Assembly (NCBI RefSeq): GCF_000429085.1
Contig: NZ_AUBE01000021.1
Coordinates: 1-64,000 of the forward strand
DNA from: Streptomyces flavidovirens DSM 40150
GTDB lineage: Bacteria; Actinomycetota; Actinomycetes; Streptomycetales; Streptomycetaceae
Reading direction: 5' to 3'
Length of the DNA stretch: 64,000 nt
A model generated the notes under the pieces. It made no database searches, had not been told where the DNA came from, and worked only from the letters and a program-made list of their open reading frames with translations. Position numbers and translations under genes: made by a program. This document shows positions 33,236-42,017 of this stretch, in pieces; the stretch's first letter is position 1, and each line of letters starts with the position of its first letter.

Positions 33236-33597
33236 GCGTCGCTCTCCAGACGGGACTTGATGGCCTCGGACTTCGGGTCGAGCTGCGTGGCGGCATGACG
33301 CGAGTAGAACCAGGCGATGAGGAACGTGGTGGCGAACTGGGCGAGGCCGAGGACGAGGGCCACGTTGATGTTGCCGAAGACTTTCGTGCCCATGAAGCCG
33401 CCCGCGTAGTTGGACAGCAGTACGTACAGCAGGTACCAGGCAATGAATCCGACCGTCAGGGGGAAGGCGAAGGAGCGGTGGGCACGGCGCAGTTCGCCGA
33501 ACTCGGCGCTCTCCTGCACCTCGACGAACTCCTGTGTCGTGTGCCCTGTTCGGATCAGGCCCGTGCCGCCCTGGGGCGGTGGTGCATCGGTTGCCAC
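33232..33597 (-). CDS. DUF485 small membrane protein, symporter partner
   Basis: A 121-residue protein with two transmembrane helices (FPLTVGFIAWYLLYVLLS and INVALVLGLAQFATTFLIAWFY). DUF485 proteins are encoded next to ActP-type permeases and are thought to be accessory subunits. The GTG at 33597 was chosen because GAGGAG lies five bases upstream; the frame is open to 33723 without homology. It is translationally coupled to the symporter. Confidence 0.88.
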   Translation of the reverse strand: MATDAPPPQGGTGLIRTGHTTQEFVEVQESAEFGELRRAHRSFAFPLTVGFIAWYLLYVLLSNYAGGFMGTKVFGNINVALVLGLAQFATTFLIAWFYSRHAATQLDPKSEAIKSRLESDA

Positions 33598-33739
33598 GGA
33601 ATCTCCTCGCGACGCGGGTGCGGTGGGTGGGGTGGACAAAGTGACCTCACTGGTGGGGGCGGTGGTGCTCGTCCCCCTGACAACGGCACGGATCGCATCA
33701 CGACTCGGTTCGGCATCCGCCATTTCTTTTCCGAAGACG

Positions 33740-33769
33740 TTGATACCGACGCATGATCGGCGCTAGCTT
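33740..33769 (+). promoter_or_regulatory. promoter of the tandem subtilases
   Basis: TTGATA (33740-33745), 18-base spacer, TAGCTT (33764-33769): a good HrdB-type promoter, predicting a transcript start near 33776 and a leader of about 60 bases before the ATG at 33837. Confidence 0.65.
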
Positions 33770-33836
33770 CACTCGTCATGTACCCGCTCATGTGCACCCG
33801 CGCAGGGGCGGCTCTCACGGATGATGTGGAGAACCC

Positions 33837-35375
33837 ATGGCTCATCTGGGATCCAGACGGCAGCGCGCACTCGCCCTGCCCGTCGGACTGGCTCTCACGG
33901 CTACGCTCGGCTTCCTGCCCGGAGCGGCCGCTTCCGCCGCCCCGCTGGACGGCTCCGAAGCCCCGGCGGCGGCCAACGCCACCGGTCCCAAGCTGTCGTA
34001 CGTGGTCAACACCAAGGGCGGCCACGGCACGAGCGCTTCGGTGCGGCGGGCGATCGCCAGGGCCGGTGGCACGGTGGTGAAGGCGTACGACCAGATCGGC
34101 GTCATCGTCGTCCACTCGCAGAACCCGGACTTCGGCAAGCAGATACGCAAGGCCAAGGGTGTGTCGTCGGCGGGCGCGACCCGCACCGCCCCGCTCACTC
34201 CGGTCGGCATCACGGAGGAAGGCACCACGCAGAAGCTGTCCGCGGCCCAGGCCGCGAAGGCGGAGGCTGCCGCGGCGCCCGGCCAGGAGCCGCTGGAGGC
34301 CAACCAGTGGGACATCCGCGCCATCGGCGCCGACAAGGCCGCCGAGGTCAACGACGGCAGCTCGAAGGTCACCGTCGGCGTGATCGACACCGGTGTCGAC
34401 GACACCCACCCGGACCTCGCGCCGAACTTCTCCAAGTCCCAGTCGGCCAACTGCGTCGGCGGCGTCGCGGATTCGTCGGAGGGCGCCTGGCGTCCGTACA
34501 CCGACGGCAGCGACCACGGCACGCATGTCGCCGGTACGATCGCCGCTCCGCGCAACGGACTCGGCGTCGCCGGTGTCGCGCCGGGCGTGAAGCTCGCGGG
34601 CATCAAGGTGAGCGAGCCGGGCACCAGCCTCTTCTTCACCGAGGCGGTCGTCTGCGGCTTCGTGTGGGCCGCCGAGCACGACATCGACGTGACGAACAAC
34701 AGCTATTACGTCGACCCGTGGATGTTCAACTGCAAGGACGACCCGGACCAGAAGGCCCTCCTCGACGCCCTGACGCGCGCCACGAAGTACGCCGAGCGCA
34801 AGGGCGCCCTGAACGTCGCGGCGGCCGGCAACTCGGACTTCGACCTGTCGGCCGACGAGATCCTCGACGACTCCAGCCCGAACGACAGCACCCCCGGCGA
34901 CCGGCTCATCGACCCGTCGGAGTGCCTGGACATCCCGACCCAGCTGCCGGGCGTCATGACGGTCACCGCGACGGGTGACAAGAACGTCAAGTCGTACTAC
35001 TCCAGCTACGGTTACGGCGTCGCGGACATCGCGGCCCCGGGCGGCGACAAGTGGCAGATCCCTGCCACGCCGGACGCCAACGGCCGCGTCCTGTCGACCG
35101 TCCTGAACGGCGGCTACGGCTACAAGCAGGGCACCTCGATGGCCACCCCGCACGTCGCGGGCGTCGCCGCGCTGCTCAAGAGCGCACACCCGAAGGCGAG
35201 CCCCGCCGAACTCCAGCGCCTGCTCAAGAAGCAGGCCGACAACCCGGGCTGCCCGAGCCACGTCTACGACGCGGCGGGCAACTGGGTCGAGGCCACCACC
35301 TGCGAGGGCGGCAAGAACTACAACGGCTACTACGGCGCCGGCGTCGTCGACGCTCTCGACGCCGTCAAGAAGTGA
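33837..35375 (+). CDS. secreted S8 subtilisin-family protease (first of two)
   Basis: A 512-residue secreted subtilase: signal peptide to about residue 34, an I9-like propeptide (KLSYVVNTKGGHG to about 145), then a peptidase domain with catalytic Asp (VIDTGVDDTHPDLAP), His (DHGTHVAGTIAAP), oxyanion Asn (AAAGNSDFDL) and Ser (GTSMATPHVAGVAAL). There is no C-terminal domain beyond GKNYNGYYGAGVVDALDA. GGAG precedes the ATG. Likely extracellular proteolysis during growth or development. It is closely related to the next gene. Confidence 0.93.
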   Translation: MAHLGSRRQRALALPVGLALTATLGFLPGAAASAAPLDGSEAPAAANATGPKLSYVVNTKGGHGTSASVRRAIARAGGTVVKAYDQIGVIVVHSQNPDFGKQIRKAKGVSSAGATRTAPLTPVGITEEGTTQKLSAAQAAKAEAAAAPGQEPLEANQWDIRAIGADKAAEVNDGSSKVTVGVIDTGVDDTHPDLAPNFSKSQSANCVGGVADSSEGAWRPYTDGSDHGTHVAGTIAAPRNGLGVAGVAPGVKLAGIKVSEPGTSLFFTEAVVCGFVWAAEHDIDVTNNSYYVDPWMFNCKDDPDQKALLDALTRATKYAERKGALNVAAAGNSDFDLSADEILDDSSPNDSTPGDRLIDPSECLDIPTQLPGVMTVTATGDKNVKSYYSSYGYGVADIAAPGGDKWQIPATPDANGRVLSTVLNGGYGYKQGTSMATPHVAGVAALLKSAHPKASPAELQRLLKKQADNPGCPSHVYDAAGNWVEATTCEGGKNYNGYYGAGVVDALDAVKK

Positions 35376-35415
35376 TCGTCCAACGCTCCGTCCACCCACG
35401 CGAACCGGAGATTCC

Positions 35416-36969
35416 ATGACGCCGCACCGCACTTCGCGGTCCCGCCGCACCGTGGCCGTAACCGCGGGGATGGCCGTCACGGCCGCCCTCGCGTTCCTGC
35501 CCGGCACCGCGTCGGCGACCTCGGCCGACGCGCTCGGCACGCCGGGCGCCAGGGCGGCGGTCGCCGAGACCGCCGGCACGCCGCTGAGTTACGTCGTCAA
35601 CGTCCGTCCGGGATACGGCAATGCGGCGAAGGTCAAGAAGGCCATCGGCGAGGCCGGCGGCACGATCGTCCACGCGTACGACCAGATCGGCGTGATCGTC
35701 GTCCACTCGTCGAACGACGCGTTCGCGAAGACGATGCGGCAGGTCAGGGGCGTCCAGTCGGCGGGTGCGACCCGTACGGCGCCGCTGCCCGCCCAGTCGA
35801 CGAAGGATGTCGGTACGCCGAAGGCCCTCACCGCCGCCCAGGCGAAGGCGGCCTCGGCGGGGGCGGTCGCGGGCGAGGACCCGTTGCAGCCGCTGCAGTG
35901 GGACCTGCCCGCCATCAAGGCGGACAAGGCCCACGAGAAGACGCTCGGCAGCAAGAAGGTCACGGTCGCCGTGATCGACACGGGTGTCGACGACACGCAC
36001 CCGGACCTCGCCCCGAACTTCGACCGCGAGGCTTCGGTCAACTGCGTGACCGGCAAGCCCGATACGGCGGACGGCGCCTGGCGCCCGTCAGCCGAGGAGA
36101 GCCCGCACGGCACGCACGTGGCGGGCGAGATCGCCGCCGCGAAGAACGGCGTCGGCGTCACCGGTGTCGCGCCGGGCGTCAGGGTCTCGGGCATCAAGGT
36201 GTCCACGACGGCCGGCTTCTTCTACACCGAGTCGGTCGTCTGCGGCTTCGTGTGGGCGGCCGAGCACGGCGTCGATGTGACGAACAACAGCTATTACACC
36301 GACCCGTGGATGTTCAACTGCAAGGACGACCCGGACCAGAAGGCGCTCGTCGACGCCATCGTCCGGGCCTCGCGGTACGCCGAGAAGAAGGGCGCGGTGA
36401 ACGTCGCCTCGGCCGGCAACTCGAACCACGACCTCGCGGCGGACTCGATCCATGACACGACGAGCCCGAACGACACCACCCCGGTGTCGCGCGACGTCGA
36501 CCCGGGCGAGTGCCTCGACGCCCCGGCGCAGCTGCCGGGTGTCGTCACGGTCGCCTCGACCGGTGCGAAGGGCCTGAAGTCGTCGTTCTCGAACCACGGT
36601 CTCGGCGTCATCGACATCGCGGCTCCGGGCGGCGACAGCACGGCGTACCAGCGTCCCGCGCCTCCCGCCGTCAGCGGGCTGATCCTGGGCCCGGTTCCGG
36701 GCGGCAAGTGGGCCTACATGGCCGGTACGTCGATGGCCGCCCCGCATGTGGCGGGCGTGGCGGCGCTCATCAAGAGCACCCACCCGCACGCCTCGGCGCA
36801 GCGCGTCAAGTCCCTCCTGGCGAGCCAGGCGGACGCGGCGCCGTGCACGGACCCGTACGACATCAACGGCGACGGAAAGGTCGACGCGGTGTGCGAGGGC
36901 GGTAAGAACTACAACGGCTTCTACGGGGTCGGCATCGCCGACGCTCTGGACGCCGTGACCAAGAAGTAG
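35416..36969 (+). CDS. secreted S8 subtilisin-family protease (second of two)
   Basis: A 517-residue paralogue with the same layout: signal peptide (to about 34), propeptide (LSYVVNVRPGYG...), Asp in VIDTGVDDTHPDLAP, His in PHGTHVAGEIAAA, Asn in ASAGNSNHDL, and Ser in GTSMAAPHVAGVAAL. It lies 40 bases after its neighbour, with GGAG 5 bases before the ATG and no terminator between them, so both are probably one transcript. A terminator follows. Most differences are in the propeptide and a loop near residues 420-440. Confidence 0.93.
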   Translation: MTPHRTSRSRRTVAVTAGMAVTAALAFLPGTASATSADALGTPGARAAVAETAGTPLSYVVNVRPGYGNAAKVKKAIGEAGGTIVHAYDQIGVIVVHSSNDAFAKTMRQVRGVQSAGATRTAPLPAQSTKDVGTPKALTAAQAKAASAGAVAGEDPLQPLQWDLPAIKADKAHEKTLGSKKVTVAVIDTGVDDTHPDLAPNFDREASVNCVTGKPDTADGAWRPSAEESPHGTHVAGEIAAAKNGVGVTGVAPGVRVSGIKVSTTAGFFYTESVVCGFVWAAEHGVDVTNNSYYTDPWMFNCKDDPDQKALVDAIVRASRYAEKKGAVNVASAGNSNHDLAADSIHDTTSPNDTTPVSRDVDPGECLDAPAQLPGVVTVASTGAKGLKSSFSNHGLGVIDIAAPGGDSTAYQRPAPPAVSGLILGPVPGGKWAYMAGTSMAAPHVAGVAALIKSTHPHASAQRVKSLLASQADAAPCTDPYDINGDGKVDAVCEGGKNYNGFYGVGIADALDAVTKK

Positions 36970-36996
36970 GCAGGGAAGCAGGCAAGCGGTACGCGG

Positions 36997-37032
36997 AACG
37001 GGCCGCCCGGACTCCACCGGGCGGCCCGTTTC
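36997..37032 (+). terminator. terminator of the subtilase operon
   Basis: AACGGGCCGCCCGG (36997-37010) pairs perfectly with CCGGGCGGCCCGTT (37017-37030), 14 bp with a 6-base loop, then TCC. Confidence 0.85.
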
Positions 37033-37080
37033 CATGCCAGGGCGTCTTGGCATGTCGGGGCGTCTTCCATGCCAGGGCGG
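37031..37080. repeat. three near-copies of a CATGCCAGGGCGTCTT-type unit
   Basis: CCATGCCAGGGCGTCTT, GCATGTCGGGGCGTCTT and CCATGCCAGGGCGGGCG follow each other directly after the terminator. A small tandem array with a period of about 17 bases; function unknown. Confidence 0.65.
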
Positions 37081-37134
37081 GCGTCACGGCCGGGCGTGGA
37101 TGACGGTGGCGCGCAGCGGGTGGGTCGTTGACGC

Positions 37135-37866
37135 TCAGGCGGTTGTACGGCTTTCACGGTACGCCGACGGGGCGGCCGGGGCCTCCTGCCGAACCAGCAC
37201 GCCTCTGGCCAGCAGGTACTGCGCGGCGATGTACGTGAGCATGATCCAGAAGTCGGGGACGGGCAGCCGCGGCCACTCGGCGACGCCGGTGGCGATGAGG
37301 GTGTCGGAGAGCAGGAAGAGCGCGCCGCCGAGTCCGGCGTACAGGCCGAGCCCGCTCGCCCGCCATGCCATGGCCGTGAGCAGCACGCTGTATCCGGCGA
37401 CCGGGGCGCGCAGTTCGGCGGGGAGGCCGGGCCACAGAAGCGCGACCGTGGTGACGAGGGCGACGGCGTATCCGGCGCCGAGGAGCCAGGACGTGCGGCT
37501 ACGTCCGAACAGCACGAGATAACAGACGTGTCCGGCGGCGAAGGAGCCCATGCCGAGGAGGAAGGCCCAGTCCGCGTCCCCGTTCGCGTCGGCGTTCGCG
37601 TCGGCGAGCAGGAACACATCGCCGCCCCAGCCGAAGAGCAGCGCGGCGATCAGCGGCCGGGGCGCGCCGCGCACGGCCGCGTACGCCGCGAGCAGCGGCA
37701 TCAGCAGCGGCTTGGCGACGAGGTGGCCGGCGTCGGCCCCTGCGACGAGCGAGCCGAGGTCGGCGAGGGCGGCGACGCCGAAGGCGACGAGGAAGCGCCG
37801 GGCCCACGCCGTACGCCGCCGGCCGAATCCCGCTCGGCCACCGGCGACGCCGGCGGCCGCGCTCAC
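37135..37866 (-). CDS. YhhN/TMEM86-family lysoplasmalogenase-like membrane protein
   Basis: A 243-residue protein with about eight predicted helices. Family features are HLVAKPLLMPLLA, FGWGGDVFLL, MGSFAAGHVCYLVLF and a second half ending with PDFWIMLTYIAAQYLLARG. YhhN/TMEM86 proteins include enzymes that hydrolyse the vinyl ether bond of lysoplasmalogens. The GTG at 37866 overlaps the stop of the fatty-acid hydroxylase gene (GTGA), so the two are translationally coupled. Confidence 0.85.
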   Translation of the reverse strand: MSAAAGVAGGRAGFGRRRTAWARRFLVAFGVAALADLGSLVAGADAGHLVAKPLLMPLLAAYAAVRGAPRPLIAALLFGWGGDVFLLADANADANGDADWAFLLGMGSFAAGHVCYLVLFGRSRTSWLLGAGYAVALVTTVALLWPGLPAELRAPVAGYSVLLTAMAWRASGLGLYAGLGGALFLLSDTLIATGVAEWPRLPVPDFWIMLTYIAAQYLLARGVLVRQEAPAAPSAYRESRTTA

Positions 37867-38750
37867 GCGGCGCGTCCCGCGGCGGCTTCCCGCGTCTGCC
37901 CGGTCGCTCCCGGCTCCGCCGAGCGCGGCTGCCAGCCGGGGCCACGGAAGATCCGTCCCGCGCGCTCGCGCCAGCTCGTTGCCGCGCGTACGTCGCGGAC
38001 TATGGCGGCGTACTCGTGGGTGGCCACGCGCAGCGGGTTGTACGTCTCGATGTTCTTGGTCAGGCCGTAGACGGGCCGCTCGGTCTCGGCCGCGAAGGAG
38101 CCGAAGAGCCGGTCCCAGAGGATCAGGATGCCGCCGAAGTTGCGGTCCAGGTAACCGCCCTGGGAGGCGTGGTGGACGCGGTGGTGGGACGGCGTGTTCA
38201 GGACGTACTCGAAGGGGCGCGGCAGCTTGCCGACACGCTCGGTGTGCACCCAGAACTGGTAGACGAGGTTCGCGGAGGAGCAGAACGCGAGCGCGGCCGG
38301 GTGCACGCCGCAGGCGATCAGCGGCAGGTAGAACGGCCAGACGGTGAGGCTCGTCCAGGGCTGGCGCAGAGCGGTGGTGAGGTTGAACTTGCGGCTGGAG
38401 TGGTGGACGACGTGGCAGGCCCACAGGATGCGGATGACGTGGTGGCCGCGATGGGACCAGTAGTAGAAGAAGTCCTGCGCGAGCAGCATCAGCGGGATCG
38501 TCCACCACAGGAGGGGGACGCGGGCGGGCGTCAGCTCGTACACCGCCATGTAGATGGCGACGATCGGGATCTTCCAGAGCAGGTCGAAGCCGATGCTGCC
38601 GAGCCCCATGCTGACGCTGGTGACGGCGTCCTTGGTCTCGTACCCGGCGGCGTCTTCGTCGGGGTGGAGGCGGTAGCTGACGATTTCGAGCACGGTGAGC
38701 AGTACGAAGGCCGGTATCGACCACAGCACGACATCGGGCAGGTTCGGCAT
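37863..38750 (-). CDS. fatty-acid hydroxylase/sterol-desaturase family di-iron membrane enzyme
   Basis: A 295-residue integral membrane protein with the histidine boxes of the fatty-acid hydroxylase superfamily: HRGHH, HVVHH (CHVVHHSSRKFN) and HHRVHHASQGGYLDRN. The superfamily includes sterol desaturases and alkylglycerol monooxygenase. Coupling to the YhhN gene points to ether-lipid metabolism, but this is inference. The ATG at 38750 is 6 bases after TATCGT (minus strand, 38757-38762) without a Shine-Dalgarno, so a leaderless mRNA is likely. Confidence 0.88.
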   Translation of the reverse strand: MPNLPDVVLWSIPAFVLLTVLEIVSYRLHPDEDAAGYETKDAVTSVSMGLGSIGFDLLWKIPIVAIYMAVYELTPARVPLLWWTIPLMLLAQDFFYYWSHRGHHVIRILWACHVVHHSSRKFNLTTALRQPWTSLTVWPFYLPLIACGVHPAALAFCSSANLVYQFWVHTERVGKLPRPFEYVLNTPSHHRVHHASQGGYLDRNFGGILILWDRLFGSFAAETERPVYGLTKNIETYNPLRVATHEYAAIVRDVRAATSWRERAGRIFRGPGWQPRSAEPGATGQTREAAAGRAA

Positions 38751-38906
38751 GCCCGCACGATAGAGGCGCAGGTGAGCGCTCGGCTAGGGGTTGTTACCGA
38801 CAAGTATGTGAGACGGCTTGTCAGCGGGGTGGGCAATGCGTGGTTGGCCCTCTGTCGCTCGGGTCGGTCCGTCATACGATGCTTGTCCGCCTACACCGAT
38901 CTCGAC

Positions 38907-41900
38907 ATGGGAGTAACCGCCTTGCAGGGCCTCGAAGTTGCCTTAGCCCGGCTTGCGGGCACCGTCGCGGGCGCGGCGGCCAAGTCCCTCCTGATCCCCC
39001 GGCCCGGCGCGGGCCTGGTCGACGCGCCGGTCCGTCCGCTGCCACGCCCGGCGAGCCCCGACCGGCTGGCGAAGGTGCTGGGGCGGCGGCTGGCACAGTC
39101 GTACGCCGATCTCCCGGAGGCCGAGCGGCTGGCGGCGGCGGACGCGGTACGGGGCGCGTTCGAGGCGGCGGGCGAGATTGGTGCTGATCGGCTGTTCGCG
39201 GTGAACCTGGAGCCGGTGCGGCTGGCGGCAGAGCTCAAGGGCCCCGGTCCGGCAGCCGGGCTGAGCGCGCGCGGCGAGGAGCTGTACGGGGAGCTGCTCG
39301 GGTTGTGCTGCGCGCACCTGCTGGAGCAGTTAACGGCGCATCCCCACTTCCCGGCGCGGGCGGCGGTGGAACAGACGCGGGCGGCGGGACGCACCCGCGA
39401 CCTGGTGGAGGACGTACAGGCGCGGGTGGGACCACGCCCGGACGCGGCGGCACTGGCCTTCGAGCAGCGGTACGCCGACTTCGTGGCCCAGACCCACGGG
39501 CGGCTGGAGCTGTTCGGGCTGACGCTGGGGCGGTCGGGCAGCGAGTGGCCGCTGGACACGGCGTACATCAGTCTGGCGGTGAGTGGCGAGGGCGGGCCCC
39601 GAGAGGACTTCGCCCTGCCGCACGCCGGCCCGGTCACGGTCAAGGCCGAGCAGGCGCTGTCCGCCGCGAACCGGGTGATGCTGCGGGGCCCCGCGGGCTC
39701 GGGCAAGAGCACGCTGGTGCAGTGGCTGGCGCTGAATGCCGCGCGGCGCAGTTTCGGCCGGGAGCTCGACGACTGGAACAAGTGCGTGCCGTTCGTGTTG
39801 CGCCTGCGGGCCTTCACGTGCTCCGAAGCGCTGCCCCTGCCGGGTGACTTCCTGCGGGCGACCGGCGTCCCGCTGGACGCCCCCGCAGGCTGGGCGGAGT
39901 CGCTGCTGACGGAGGGGCGGGCGCTGGTTCTCGTCGACGGCGTGGACGAGGTGCCGATGCGGCTGCGTAGCCGTACGGAGTCGTGGCTCAAGGCCCTGAT
40001 CGCGGCGTTCCCGCAAGCGCGGTACGTCGTGACGACGCGGCCGTCGGCGGTGCCGGAGGACTGGCTCGCGGGCCAGGGGTTCGTCGCGCATTCACTGCTG
40101 CCGATGGAGCGGGAGGACATTCGGGCGTTCGTCGCGCACTGGCACGACTCGGCGCGGCGTGAGTGCCTGTCCGACGCGGAACGGGAGCTGCTCGACACGT
40201 ACGAGAAGTCCTTGGTACGGGCGGTGACTACGCGCAGGGACCTGGGACGGCTGGCCACCAACCCGCTGATGTGCGCGGTGCTGTGCGCCTTGAACCGGGA
40301 CCGCCGGATGCAGCTCCCGCGCGCGCGGAAGGAGCTGTACGACGCGGCGCTGGACATGCTGCTCGTACGGCGGGACACCGAGCGGGAGATCACGCGCGTC
40401 GAGGGCGTGGACCTGACCCGCGAGGAGCAGACGGCGCTGCTGCAACGGCTCGCGTACTGGCTCATCCGCAACGGCCAGGTCGAGGCGGAGATCCCCGATG
40501 CGGTGGAGATGGTCGCGGAGTGGCTGGCCGCGATGCCGCAGGTGCGGGGCACGCCGCAACAGGTGTTCTCGCACCTGCTGATCCGCAGCGGGCTGCTGCG
40601 CGAACCGTCACCGGGCGCCGTCAACTTCGTACACCGCACCTTCCAGGACTACCTGGGCGCGAAGGCGGCGGTGGAGGCGCGGGACTTCGGGGTGCTCGTA
40701 CAGAACGCGCACGACGACCAGTGGGACGACGTCGTGCAGATGGCGGTCGGGCACGCGCGCGCGGAGGAACGGGCGCGGTTGCTACGGCAGTTGCTGCGCC
40801 GCGCGGATAAGGCGAAGCGGTGGAGGTACCGGTTGGTGCTGCTGGCGGCGGCGTGTCTGGAGCACGCGCCGGAGCTGGATCCGGCGGTGCGGGCGGAGGT
40901 GCAGGCGCGGACGGAGGAGCTGCTGCCACCGAGGAATCTTGATGAGGCGGAGGAGCTGGCCAAGGTGGGCGAGCTGGTGCTGGAGTTGCTACCGGGTCCG
41001 GCGGGGCTGGACGAGGACAGCGCCGCCGCGATCGTGCGAACGGCAGGCCTGGTCGGGGGTGACGCGGCCCTGGAAGTGATCAGCTGGTTCCGCGAGGACG
41101 CTCGGTTTCCCGTGGCCTTCCAGCTGTCCGCCAGTTGGAGCGCGTTCGGCACGAAGGAGTACGTCGACACGGTGCTGTCGGGTGCCCCCCTGCCGGAGAC
41201 CTTCCTCAAGGTCCGCACGCCGGAGCAGGTGGCCGAGCTGCCGAGACTGCGCCACCTCACCTATGTCCGGCTCGAAGGTGAGCACGGAATCCCGCCGGAG
41301 ATCACCAGTCACACCTCACTCGAAGCGCTGTTCTTCAACAAGGACCCCGGACTGCGCGATCTGTCCCCTCTGGCGTCGCTGCCGCACCTGGAACAGGTCG
41401 GGATCGACGAGTGTCCGTCCGTGACGGATCTCGGGCCGCTGCGCCTGTTGCCGCTCAAGCACCTGTTCCTCTACCGGCTGGCCGAAGGGCTGTCTCTGGC
41501 ACCGCTCGCCGAACTGCCCGCGCTGGTCAACCTGGGACTCGCCTTCTTCGTGCCGGGGGTGGTGAGTGTCGGTGACATCCCGGCCCGTCCCGCTCTCCGC
41601 AGCCTCAGCCTTCTCGGAGTTGCCTCCGTCATCCGCCTCGACGGGCTCGAACGCTGGGCCGAGCTCGAAACGCTGACCCTCGCGGGTGACATGCAGGCCC
41701 GGCAACTGGCCCAGCAGAGCTGGCCGTTCCGGCTGACTTATTTGCAGATCGTCGACCAGGCCTCCCTGGACCTCGGCACGGTGGTTGCTCACCAGGAACT
41801 GACAAGGCTGCACCTGGGCCGTTGTCAGCTCATCTCAGGCGTGGAAGCACTGCGGGAACTACCGCACCTGAGGCATCTCCGCCTGAGTGACTGCGGGGGC

Positions 41901-42017
41901 CCCATCGATCTCACCCCGCTCGCAGACCTGGAGAACCTCACAATTCACACGTACCTCAATACGACGGTGCACGGGACGGCACTCTTCCCCCCGGAGCGGC
42001 TCATCCACCACCGCTAA
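38907..42017 (+). CDS. NACHT-LRR STAND ATPase (bacterial NLR-like)
   Basis: A 1036-residue multidomain protein. The N-terminal ~230 residues form a helical module of the kind found before bacterial NACHT domains, with no recognisable nuclease, protease or TIR. NACHT ATPase: Walker A GPAGSGKST at 261-269 (Lys267), Walker B VLVDGVDE with Asp344-Glu348, sensor region YVVTTRPSAVPEDW and the winged-helix-like part to about 560. A helical region with many Leu follows. From about 776 to 1030 there are irregular leucine-rich repeats (LPRLRHLTYVRLEG, LASLPHLEQVGIDE, LRELPHLRHLRLSD). The ATG at 38907 has no Shine-Dalgarno; TACGAT at 38875-38880 may be the -10. The stop overlaps the convergent VIT1 gene by 4 bases. 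Comparable NLRs act in antiphage defence; that role is inferred here. Confidence 0.88.
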   Translation: MGVTALQGLEVALARLAGTVAGAAAKSLLIPRPGAGLVDAPVRPLPRPASPDRLAKVLGRRLAQSYADLPEAERLAAADAVRGAFEAAGEIGADRLFAVNLEPVRLAAELKGPGPAAGLSARGEELYGELLGLCCAHLLEQLTAHPHFPARAAVEQTRAAGRTRDLVEDVQARVGPRPDAAALAFEQRYADFVAQTHGRLELFGLTLGRSGSEWPLDTAYISLAVSGEGGPREDFALPHAGPVTVKAEQALSAANRVMLRGPAGSGKSTLVQWLALNAARRSFGRELDDWNKCVPFVLRLRAFTCSEALPLPGDFLRATGVPLDAPAGWAESLLTEGRALVLVDGVDEVPMRLRSRTESWLKALIAAFPQARYVVTTRPSAVPEDWLAGQGFVAHSLLPMEREDIRAFVAHWHDSARRECLSDAERELLDTYEKSLVRAVTTRRDLGRLATNPLMCAVLCALNRDRRMQLPRARKELYDAALDMLLVRRDTEREITRVEGVDLTREEQTALLQRLAYWLIRNGQVEAEIPDAVEMVAEWLAAMPQVRGTPQQVFSHLLIRSGLLREPSPGAVNFVHRTFQDYLGAKAAVEARDFGVLVQNAHDDQWDDVVQMAVGHARAEERARLLRQLLRRADKAKRWRYRLVLLAAACLEHAPELDPAVRAEVQARTEELLPPRNLDEAEELAKVGELVLELLPGPAGLDEDSAAAIVRTAGLVGGDAALEVISWFREDARFPVAFQLSASWSAFGTKEYVDTVLSGAPLPETFLKVRTPEQVAELPRLRHLTYVRLEGEHGIPPEITSHTSLEALFFNKDPGLRDLSPLASLPHLEQVGIDECPSVTDLGPLRLLPLKHLFLYRLAEGLSLAPLAELPALVNLGLAFFVPGVVSVGDIPARPALRSLSLLGVASVIRLDGLERWAELETLTLAGDMQARQLAQQSWPFRLTYLQIVDQASLDLGTVVAHQELTRLHLGRCQLISGVEALRELPHLRHLRLSDCGGPIDLTPLADLENLTIHTYLNTTVHGTALFPPERLIHHR

